This document shows, piece by piece, positions 1 to 5,396 of a DNA stretch of 8,949 nt (its first letter is position 1; each line of letters opens with the position of its first letter). Under the pieces are notes generated by a model. The model saw only the letters and a list, made by a program, of their open reading frames with translations. It was not told where the DNA came from and ran no database searches. The translations under genes and the position numbers were made by a program. This stretch comes from Gemmatimonadaceae bacterium (GTDB lineage: Bacteria; Gemmatimonadota; Gemmatimonadetes; Gemmatimonadales; Gemmatimonadaceae): NCBI GenBank assembly GCA_013820975.1, contig JACDHQ010000051.1, positions 1 through 8,949 on the forward strand. Direction: 5' to 3'.

Positions 1-17
1 CGTCTAGTCCGGGTGTC

Positions 18-1097
18 TCACTCGGGCTGCGGGGGCTCCTCCTTCCCCGCCACCGTGCCCTCGTCTTCCCGCTTCTCCTCGCCGATGTCGGGGAGGTGCG
101 CGGCATCGATCCATCCCTTCGACGCCGCGTGCTGCGCGATCGTGACGGTCTCGGGCGCGAGCACGAGCGAGATCCCCTCCGGCTCGACCACCGCTGCCAG
201 CGTCGCGACCGCCTGCCGCCGGACCTCACTCGCCGCGACGTCACGGATGTAGATTGCCAGCACGCGCCCCGGATGCTCCCGCACCGCCTCGGCGTAGATC
301 TCCGGATCCTCCTGGCTCGTGTCGCCGACGAGGATGAACGACATCGCCGGGTAGGCGTCGAACAGCTCGCGGATGCGCGATGCCTTGTGGCCGGAATGCT
401 TCACGAGCGAGCGAGACAGGTCCCAGTCGCGGAGGAGCAGCGGCCCGAGCGGGATCCCCTGCGCATCGAGGAAGTCCGCCAGCACGTCATGCACATTCCA
501 CGGGCTGCTCGAGATGTAGAAGATGGGATTGCCGTCGCTGCCAGTGGGGCCGTCGACCAGCGCACGATAAAACGCCGCGACGCCCGGGAAGGGGAGGCGC
601 GTGCGCGAGTTCTCGAAGAACATCAACCGTGCCGCCTTCAGCGGCGTGGACACGCGCGACTGCAGCACCGTGTCGTCGATGTCGCTGATCACGGCGAAGC
701 GCGCCGTGCTCGCGGGCACGAGCACGTGCGCGATGCCCGCGCGCTCGGGCGGGTCGCTGGCCAGCACCACCTCGACGCCATGCCAGCCGGTCGTCGTGAG
801 GGGTGCCGGCAACTCGAGCCAGTGATGGACGAATCCTTCGTCATCCGCCTGGAACGTGGCTGTCACGTCGCCCATCGTGGCGGCGACCTGGGCGTGCGGC
901 AACGGGCTGGCGTTGAAGCGCTTCACCGCCTCGCGAAGGTTGCGCCATCGAGAATGCCCCTCGGCCGCCGCGAGGAGACCGGCATCGGCGAGCGCACGCG
1001 CGAGCACGTACAGCCGGTCGGGAGTACCGTAGCCGCGGAACCCGATGACGTGGTGCGGCGCGTCGCCGCGAACGAAGCGGCGCAGTCGCTGGATCAC
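18..1097 (-). CDS. APP1-type phosphatase (DUF2183, HAD fold)
   Basis: The product is a 359-residue protein of the App1 catalytic family. Yeast App1 is a Mg-dependent phosphatidate phosphatase making diacylglycerol; bacterial substrates are largely untested. An N-terminal conserved stretch (VIGFRGYGT, residues 17-25) is followed by a beta-rich region. The HAD core then has motif I DIDDT at 139-143 (nucleophile Asp139, acid/base Asp141), motif II FYISSSPWN at 193-201, a lysine motif VKHSGHK at 232-238, and motif IV GDTSQEDPE at 258-266. No signal peptide or membrane segment is visible, so it is probably cytoplasmic. The tail from about residue 340 is charged and Pro/Glu-rich. I chose the GTG at 1097 because it lies 5 bases after the carbonic anhydrase stop; a longer frame reaching 1301 would sit inside that gene and carries Arg-rich shadow sequence. 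No clear Shine-Dalgarno precedes the GTG, so translation may depend on coupling. The family is secure; the substrate is not. Confidence 0.88.
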   Translation of the reverse strand: MIQRLRRFVRGDAPHHVIGFRGYGTPDRLYVLARALADAGLLAAAEGHSRWRNLREAVKRFNASPLPHAQVAATMGDVTATFQADDEGFVHHWLELPAPLTTTGWHGVEVVLASDPPERAGIAHVLVPASTARFAVISDIDDTVLQSRVSTPLKAARLMFFENSRTRLPFPGVAAFYRALVDGPTGSDGNPIFYISSSPWNVHDVLADFLDAQGIPLGPLLLRDWDLSRSLVKHSGHKASRIRELFDAYPAMSFILVGDTSQEDPEIYAEAVREHPGRVLAIYIRDVAASEVRRQAVATLAAVVEPEGISLVLAPETVTIAQHAASKGWIDAAHLPDIGEEKREDEGTVAGKEEPPQPE

Positions 1098-1102
1098 GGC
1101 GG

Positions 1103-1738
1103 TCAGGTGGCGCGCAGCTGCGCAACGAACTCGCGCAGCCGGTCCACGTCGCTCACGGGCGCGGTGAGCTCGTGCAGGTGCCCATCGCGTAACCCGTAGA
1201 TCCACCCATGCAGCGTCACCGCCTGCCCTCGCGCCCATGCATCCTGGATCACGGTCGTGCGTCCGACGTTGAGCACTTGTTCGAGTACGTTGAGCTCGCA
1301 CAGTCGGGCGATCGCTCCGTGTTCATCGAGCCCCTCGAAGGCGCCAAGGTGCGCGGCCTTCACGTCCTGCACGTAGCGGAGCCAGTTGTCCACCAGGCCG
1401 GCCTTGATCTCGCGATAGGCCGCCGCGACGCCGCCACACCCGTAATGTCCCACCACCATCACGTGCTCCACCTTCAGCACGTCCACGGCGTACTGCAGTA
1501 CGCTGAGGCAGTTGAGGTCCGCGTGCGTGACGACGTTGGCGACGTTGCGATGCACGAAGAGTTCGCCCGGCAGCAGGCCGACGATATCATTGGCGGGCAC
1601 CCGGCTGTCGGAACAGCCGATCCATAGGTGCTTCGGTGCCTGCTGCTCGGAGAGGAGCTCGAAGAAGTCGGGATTGCGCGCCACGTGCGCGGCGGCCCAG
1701 CGCCGGTTGTTCTCGAAGAAGTGCGGAAGTGCGTCCAT
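1103..1738 (-). CDS. can: beta-carbonic anhydrase (type II, Can-like)
   Basis: This 211-residue zinc enzyme interconverts CO2 and bicarbonate in the cytoplasm, supplying bicarbonate for carboxylases and pH balance. The zinc and catalytic residues are plain: Cys42-x-Asp44-x-Arg46 in GCSDSRVP, then His98 and Cys101 in GHYGCGG. From memory of the Haemophilus influenzae enzyme, its non-catalytic bicarbonate-site residues (Trp39, Gly41, Val47, Arg64, Arg160, Tyr181) fall at the same numbers here, which places the protein in the allosteric type II group. The start is the ATG at 1738 (MDALPHFFENNRRW), where family similarity begins; a GTG reading frame extends 23 residues further upstream but adds a Pro/Ala-rich, unconserved leader. 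The size is close to E. coli Can (about 220 residues). It is the first gene of a leftward pair with the APP1-type phosphatase and is transcribed divergently from uvsE. I see no good Shine-Dalgarno. Confidence 0.95.
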   Translation of the reverse strand: MDALPHFFENNRRWAAAHVARNPDFFELLSEQQAPKHLWIGCSDSRVPANDIVGLLPGELFVHRNVANVVTHADLNCLSVLQYAVDVLKVEHVMVVGHYGCGGVAAAYREIKAGLVDNWLRYVQDVKAAHLGAFEGLDEHGAIARLCELNVLEQVLNVGRTTVIQDAWARGQAVTLHGWIYGLRDGHLHELTAPVSDVDRLREFVAQLRAT

Positions 1739-1830
1739 GGCGGGGTCGGCTGGAATCGGATTCTGGAGTGCCGGTGGCAAGGTCGCACGGAGGGTGCCGC
1801 GGTTCAAGGCGCCCGACGCTACAGTTATGG
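1739..1830. promoter_or_regulatory. divergent spacer between can and uvsE
   Basis: These 92 bp must hold the promoters of both genes if neither is read through. Visible elements are: an 11-bp perfect palindrome, GAATC-G-GATTC, at 1753-1763, only 14 bp before the can start; on the minus strand a TTGCCA (1780-1775) resembling a -35 box, though no convincing -10 lies 17 bp further on; and on the plus strand TACAGT next to the uvsE start. No ribosome binding site is obvious on either side. The regulatory roles are inferred from position only. Confidence 0.45.
1820..1825 (+). promoter_or_regulatory. candidate -10 box of uvsE (leaderless start)
   Basis: TACAGT fits the TAnnnT -10 pattern and ends 5 bases before the uvsE ATG at 1831. 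Transcription would then begin at or within a base or two of the start codon, giving an mRNA with no leader. The lack of a Shine-Dalgarno before this ATG agrees. No -35 box is evident at the usual spacing. A chance hexamer match is quite possible. Confidence 0.4.
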
Positions 1831-2760
1831 ATGCCGCCCCGTCCCACCGCGCCAGCCCTCAGCGGCATCCGCTGGGGGCTCTGCTGCCAGTTCACCGACG
1901 CAAGCCCTCGCTTCAGGCAGGCGACCGCCACGTATGTGCTGCGACTGTCGGTGGAGGATCGCCAGCAGTACCTCGCCGACGTGGTGGGCGCCAATGCGAT
2001 CGCGCTCCTCCATGCCATCGAGCGGTGCGCGGAGCTGGGGATTGGCGCCTTCCGGATCTCGAGCCAGTTCGTGCCGCTGGCGACGCATCCCACGGTCGGC
2101 TTTGTGGTGGAAGACCTGCCGAACGCTCCGGCGATCCTGCGCGCCTATGCCGCGGCCCGCGCGCTGGCCGCGCTGCGCGACATCCGACTCAGCTTTCACC
2201 CCGACCAGTTCGTGGTGCTCGGCAGCGCACGCCCCGATGTCGTCGACTCGTCGGTGCGGGAGATGGACCATCATGGTCGCATCGCGTCGCTGATCGGAGC
2301 CGACACGATCTGCCTGCACGGCGGCGGGCTGGTGGGAGGCGCGGAGGCGGCCGGTGCGCGCCTGCTCGAGGGCATCGAGCGGTTGAGCGAGGCAGCGCGC
2401 TCGCGGCTGGCGCTGGAGAACGACGACCGGGTGTGGGCACCGGTGGCGCTGCTGCCACTGTGCGACCGGGCAGGTGTCCCCTTCATCTATGACGCGCACC
2501 ACCACCGCTGCCTGCCGGACGGGGCCGGGGTCGCCGAGGTGACGGCGGCGTCGATCGCGACGTGGGAGCGGGTGGGGAAGGAGCCCTACTTCCACCTGTC
2601 GTCCCCGCGGGATGGCTGGGCTGCTCGCGACCCGCGTCCGCATGCCGACTACATCGACCCGGCGGATGTCCCGGATGCCTGGCGGGATGTTCGGGCGACA
2701 GTGGACCTGGAGGCGAAGGCGAAGGAGCGAGCCATCAGCCATCTGCCAGCATGTCAGTAG
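1831..2760 (+). CDS. uvsE: UV-damage endonuclease UvsE/UvdE
   Basis: The 309-residue product is a TIM-barrel nuclease that nicks DNA 5' to UV photoproducts, starting an excision repair route independent of UvrABC. The family landmarks are in order: RWGLCCQF (14-21), RISSQFVP (75-82), HPDQF (123-127), CLHGGG (161-166), ENDDRVW (196-202), DAHHHRC (221-227), FHLSSP (254-259), RPHADY (269-274) and LEAKAKE (293-299). Against my recollection of the Thermus thermophilus structure, the ligands map to His86, His123, His163, Glu196, Asp221, His224, His255, His271 and Glu294, with lesion-probing Gln126/Phe127. The place of the Thermus carboxylated lysine is taken by Tyr253. The ATG at 1831 is chosen because similarity begins about 13 residues later; an upstream GTG frame from 1636 overlaps the can gene and its leader. 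The stop lies 6 bp from that of the convergent next gene. Family confidence is high. Confidence 0.93.
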   Translation: MPPRPTAPALSGIRWGLCCQFTDASPRFRQATATYVLRLSVEDRQQYLADVVGANAIALLHAIERCAELGIGAFRISSQFVPLATHPTVGFVVEDLPNAPAILRAYAAARALAALRDIRLSFHPDQFVVLGSARPDVVDSSVREMDHHGRIASLIGADTICLHGGGLVGGAEAAGARLLEGIERLSEAARSRLALENDDRVWAPVALLPLCDRAGVPFIYDAHHHRCLPDGAGVAEVTAASIATWERVGKEPYFHLSSPRDGWAARDPRPHADYIDPADVPDAWRDVRATVDLEAKAKERAISHLPACQ

Positions 2761-2766
2761 GACTGA

Positions 2767-3126
2767 CTACCTCGGCATCTCCTCGCCGCCCGCCGGGGCG
2801 TCGAACGGGGGCAGCAGCGCCGCGAGCTTGTCCGCGCGAATGGTGTGGCGCTCGCCGAGCAGCCGGAAGGTCTCGGCGGTGGCACTCTCGCCGGCGGCAG
2901 CATGCTTCGCGGCCATGGCGGCGCAGTAGGCCTGCACCTCCCGCTCGTCGATCACGTCCTGCGGCGTGAAGCCGAAGGGCTGGTCGTAAAGGAAGAGGGC
3001 GGCAAGGGCGTGCGGCGAGAAGGGGCTGCCCTTCACCTGTTCCCGGAGGGCGACGAGGTCCTCGGCGCGGGCCATGATGGCAGCCCATTCGGAGGGCTGG
3101 AGGGCTGGCTTGATCGGTTCGGTCAT
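2767..3126 (-). CDS. hypothetical protein, 119 residues
   Basis: I do not recognise this family. The frame encodes a small, soluble, Ala-rich and probably helical protein with no signal peptide, membrane segment or cysteine-rich motif (a single Cys). A hydrophobic centre (ALAALFLYDQPFGFTPQDV, around residues 40-58) is followed by two amphipathic helix-like stretches and a Pro/Gly-rich acidic tail. The start chosen is the ATG at 3126 (MTEPIKPALQ), which leaves a 75-bp spacer to the divergent ABC transporter; an upstream ATG at 3183 would run through the tandem repeat and add an unlikely leader. The protein composition looks real rather than the Arg/Ser-rich pattern of the shadow frames, which supports coding. 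It is tail to tail with uvsE. No ribosome binding site is visible. Function unknown. Confidence 0.68.
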   Translation of the reverse strand: MTEPIKPALQPSEWAAIMARAEDLVALREQVKGSPFSPHALAALFLYDQPFGFTPQDVIDEREVQAYCAAMAAKHAAAGESATAETFRLLGERHTIRADKLAALLPPFDAPAGGEEMPR

Positions 3127-3162
3127 GGGAGAAGGCTGGCGAGGAGGCAGGACAGTGGCAAG

Positions 3163-3193
3163 GGGACATCTCGCATCTCGCATCTCCTAGATT
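3163..3193 (+). promoter_or_regulatory. candidate promoter of the ABC-transporter operon
   Basis: GGGACA at 3163-3168 (4 of 6 to TTGACA) and TAGATT at 3188-3193 (4 of 6 to TATAAT, and matching TAnnnT) are separated by 19 bp. The -10 box ends 8 bases before the ATG at 3202, so the first transcribed base would be at or very near the start codon. No Shine-Dalgarno lies between them. The hexamers are imperfect and were found by eye. Confidence 0.42.
3167..3187 (+). repeat. three tandem heptamers CATCTC(G/C)
   Basis: Three head-to-tail copies run CATCTCG, CATCTCG, CATCTCC. Together they fill nearly the whole interval between the two promoter-like hexamers. This could be a protein-binding site, or simple slippage-prone sequence; a change in copy number would alter promoter spacing by 7 bp. 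A related, degenerate GCATCGCATCTCTCGCATCG occurs within the receptor's signal-peptide codons near 6934-6953. Confidence 0.8.
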
Positions 3194-3201
3194 CTCCCCC
3201 C

Positions 3202-5040
3202 ATGCGTCTCCTCATGCAGTACCTCCGCCGGCACCGCGGGCTCGTGGCGCTCGCGCTCTTTCTGGCGGCGGTCAACCAGATCTTCTCGCTGCTCGATCCG
3301 CTGATTTTCCGGTACGTCATCGACGACTATGCGACGAAGTACGACCAGTACACGCGGCAGGAGTTCTTTCGCGGTGTGGGCCTGCTGCTGCTGGCGGCGA
3401 TGGGTGTGGCGATGGTGTCGCGCATCGCCAAGAACTTCCAGGACTACTGCGTCAACGTGATCGTGCAGCGTGTGGGCGCGCGCCTGTACACCGATGGCAT
3501 CGCCCATGTACTGTCGCTGCCCTACCAGACCTTCGAGGACCAGCGGAGCGGCGAGACGCTCGGCAAGCTGCAGAAGGTGCGCAGCGACGTCGAGCGGTTC
3601 ATCACGATGTTCGTGAACCTCCTGTTCACGACGCTCGTGGGCGTGCTCTTCGTGAGCGTGTACGCCATCACGGTGCACTGGGCGATTGCGCCCGCGTATC
3701 TGCTGATCGCCCCGCTGCTCGGCTGGCTGAGCAGCGTGTTGAGCCGGCGGGTGAAGACCATCCAGACGCAGATCGTGAAGGAGACGACGGCGCTCGCGGG
3801 GTCCACGACCGAGTCGCTGCGCAACGTCGAACTGGTCAAGAGTCTCGGACTGGCCGATCAGGAGATCGGGCGTCTGAACCAGACGACCGACAAGATCCTG
3901 AGGCTGGAACTGAAGAAGGTGCGCTACGTTCGCAGCCTGAGCTTCGTGCAGGGGACGACCGTGAACTTCCTGCGCACGGTGATCATGTTCCTCATGCTGT
4001 ACCTGATCTTTGCGCAGGAGATCACGGTCGGGCAGTTCTTCTCGCTGCTCTTCTACTCGTTCTTCATCTTCGGTCCGCTGCAGGAGCTCGGGTCGCTCAT
4101 CAATGTCTGGCGCGAGACGCAGGCGTCGCTGGCGAACTTCGAGGAGATCATCAACTCCCCCGTCGATCCCAGGCCGACGGCTCCGGTTGCGGTTGGGCGC
4201 CTCGAGCGCTTTGCGTTCGACGACGTGGGATTCACGCATCGCACGGGCTCGACGCCGGCGCTGGCCGATGTCACGTTCACCGCGACGCGTGGCGACACGA
4301 TCGCATTCGTGGGCCCGTCTGGTGCCGGCAAGACGACGCTCGTGAAGCTGCTCGTGGGGTTGTACCCGCCGCAGACGGGACGCGTCCTGTACAACGACGT
4401 CGACGGCCGGACCGTCGACCTCGACCGGTTTCGCGAGCGCATCGGCCTCGTGACGCAGGAGTCGCAGTTGTTCGCGGGCACCATCCGCGAGAACCTGCTC
4501 TTTGCACGCCCCGATGCGTCCGACGCGGACTGCCGTGACGCGCTCCACCGGGCAGCGGCGGACGGACTGCTGCAGCGTGCGGACAAGGGGCTGGAGACGG
4601 TGATTGGCGAGGGGGGCATGAAGCTCTCTGGCGGCGAGCGCCAGCGGCTCGCGATCGCGCGGGCGCTGCTGCGCAGGCCGGAGCTGCTCGTCTTCGACGA
4701 GGCGACGAGCGCGCTCGACTCGCTCACGGAGGAGGAGATCAGCCGCACGATGCGGGACATCGCGGCAGGGACCGAGGTGATCACGGTGCTGATCGCGCAC
4801 CGGCTCTCGACCGTGATGCATGCAGACCGCATCTACGTGCTCGAACAGGGGCGGGTGATCGAGTCGGGGCGCCACGAGGAGCTCGTCGCGCTCACGGGAC
4901 TCTACTACGCCATGTGGCGTCAGCAGGTGGGTGAGCGACGTCCCACGGTGCCTGCGGCGGCTGCCGCGGCTGCCGCGGGTCCCGACGGCCTCCCGGTCGG
5001 CTCGCCGTCGCGCGGGGCCATGAGCCACTCGGGAGGCTGA
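3202..5040 (+). CDS. exporter-type ABC transporter, fused membrane and ATPase domains
   Basis: This 612-residue half-transporter should act as a dimer in the inner membrane, with ATP hydrolysis driving export of lipids, drugs or peptides (MsbA/BmrA/LmrA-like architecture). Hydrophobic segments lie near residues 13-39, 56-74, 138-155, 160-178, 254-270 and 277-297, the usual six. The nucleotide-binding domain carries Walker A GPSGAGKT (371-378), Q-loop Gln419, signature LSGGE (475-479), Walker B LLVFDE (495-500) with catalytic Glu500, D-loop SALD, and H-loop His533; all are intact. The C-terminus ends in an unusual alanine run (about residues 583-590) and a Gly/Ser/Pro tail. The start is the ATG at 3202; an in-frame extension back to 2845 would be antisense to the preceding gene. 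It leads the rightward operon, and its stop is one base before the GTG of the small multidrug resistance gene. Substrate cannot be read from the sequence. Confidence 0.95.
   Translation: MRLLMQYLRRHRGLVALALFLAAVNQIFSLLDPLIFRYVIDDYATKYDQYTRQEFFRGVGLLLLAAMGVAMVSRIAKNFQDYCVNVIVQRVGARLYTDGIAHVLSLPYQTFEDQRSGETLGKLQKVRSDVERFITMFVNLLFTTLVGVLFVSVYAITVHWAIAPAYLLIAPLLGWLSSVLSRRVKTIQTQIVKETTALAGSTTESLRNVELVKSLGLADQEIGRLNQTTDKILRLELKKVRYVRSLSFVQGTTVNFLRTVIMFLMLYLIFAQEITVGQFFSLLFYSFFIFGPLQELGSLINVWRETQASLANFEEIINSPVDPRPTAPVAVGRLERFAFDDVGFTHRTGSTPALADVTFTATRGDTIAFVGPSGAGKTTLVKLLVGLYPPQTGRVLYNDVDGRTVDLDRFRERIGLVTQESQLFAGTIRENLLFARPDASDADCRDALHRAAADGLLQRADKGLETVIGEGGMKLSGGERQRLAIARALLRRPELLVFDEATSALDSLTEEEISRTMRDIAAGTEVITVLIAHRLSTVMHADRIYVLEQGRVIESGRHEELVALTGLYYAMWRQQVGERRPTVPAAAAAAAAGPDGLPVGSPSRGAMSHSGG
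5031..5036 (+). promoter_or_regulatory. ribosome binding site of the Gdx-like gene
   Basis: GGGAGG lies within the last codons of the ABC transporter, 5 bases before the GTG at 5042. It is the strongest Shine-Dalgarno seen in the window. It fixes the GTG as the start and implies that this gene is translated from a message shared with the transporter. Confidence 0.8.
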
Positions 5041-5041
5041 T

Positions 5042-5359
5042 GTGGCGTGGATCTATCTGGGCATTGCCGGCCTGCTCGAGATCGTGTTCGCCTACGGGTT
5101 GAAGACCGCGGAAGGATTCACGCGGCTGTGGCCAAGCGTGCTGACGGTGCTTGCGGCGGCGGCGAGTCTGTACATGTTGTCGCTGTCGATGCGTACCATT
5201 CCCATCGGGACGGGCTATGCGGTGTGGACCGGCATCGGTGCTGCGGGGACGGCGCTCGTCGGCATCATCGTGCTTGGCGAACCGCGCACGGCGCCGCGCG
5301 TCGCATCTCTTGCACTGATCCTCATCGGAGTGATCGGGCTGCGCGTGTTCTCGGACTGA
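5042..5359 (+). CDS. small multidrug resistance protein, Gdx/SugE type
   Basis: The product is a 105-residue, four-helix inner-membrane protein. The family works as an antiparallel dimer exchanging protons for substrate; the Gdx (SugE) branch exports guanidinium, the EmrE/Qac branch lipophilic quaternary amines. Glu13 is the essential proton/substrate carboxylate. Gly10, Ser42, Tyr59 and Trp62, the motif YAVWTGIGA (59-67) and the ending SLALILIGVIGLRV point to the Gdx branch. Two features depart from it: Phe16 replaces the Trp usual in Gdx, and the first loop EGFTRLWPS (24-32) matches EmrE as I recall it. The start is a GTG placed by the GGGAGG upstream; the gene follows the ABC transporter stop by one base, so co-translation is expected. 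No guanidine riboswitch-sized leader is available directly upstream. The SMR family is certain; guanidinium as substrate is likely but not proven. Confidence 0.92.
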   Translation: MAWIYLGIAGLLEIVFAYGLKTAEGFTRLWPSVLTVLAAAASLYMLSLSMRTIPIGTGYAVWTGIGAAGTALVGIIVLGEPRTAPRVASLALILIGVIGLRVFSD

Positions 5360-5385
5360 CACCTGCATACCGACACCCCCATATC

Positions 5386-5391
5386 AGGTAG
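5386..5391 (+). promoter_or_regulatory. weak ribosome binding site of the oxidoreductase
   Basis: AGGTAG ends 5 bases before the ATG at 5397 and is the only Shine-Dalgarno-like sequence in the 37-bp gap after the Gdx-like gene. A TTG immediately before the ATG could also initiate, adding one residue. No terminator hairpin is seen in the gap, consistent with read-through from the upstream genes. Confidence 0.45.
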
Positions 5392-5396
5392 CGTTG

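Larger units (their letters stand above)
3127..3201. promoter_or_regulatory. divergent spacer before the ABC transporter
   Basis: This 75-bp region separates the hypothetical gene from the ABC transporter. Its transporter-proximal half holds the heptamer repeats and the promoter-like hexamers described separately, followed by a run of six C directly before the ATG. Its other half (3127-3160) is purine-rich on the plus strand and shows neither a TA-containing -10 box nor a ribosome binding site for the minus-strand gene, so expression of that gene is unexplained. Confidence 0.45.

Noticed and set aside
96..1199. 367-codon plus-strand frame opposite the APP1-type gene
   Set aside because: Low-information Arg/His/Ala-rich translation antisense to conserved HAD motifs.
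1098..1301. N-terminal extension of the APP1-type gene to an upstream start
   Set aside because: The added 68 residues overlap the carbonic anhydrase coding region and are Arg/Ala-rich; the GTG at 1097 gives normal gene spacing.
2845..3201. Upstream extension of the ABC transporter frame
   Set aside because: It would run antisense through the small hypothetical gene and precede the first membrane segment with unconserved sequence.
4954..4980. Alanine-codon run at the end of the ABC transporter as a functional repeat
   Set aside because: It is a short GCN low-complexity tail after the ATPase domain, common in high-GC genes; no sign of a separate element.
3187..5028. 613-codon reverse-strand frame opposite the ABC transporter
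   Set aside because: It mirrors the coding frame of an intact transporter; its translation is Arg/Glu/His-rich with no domain. This is expected in GC-rich DNA where the antisense frame rarely meets stops.
5360..5396. Promoter or terminator between the Gdx-like gene and the oxidoreductase
   Set aside because: The 37 bp contain no hairpin with a T-run. The TAGCGT at 5389-5394 fits TAnnnT but lies only 2 bases from the ATG, too close for a -10 box.
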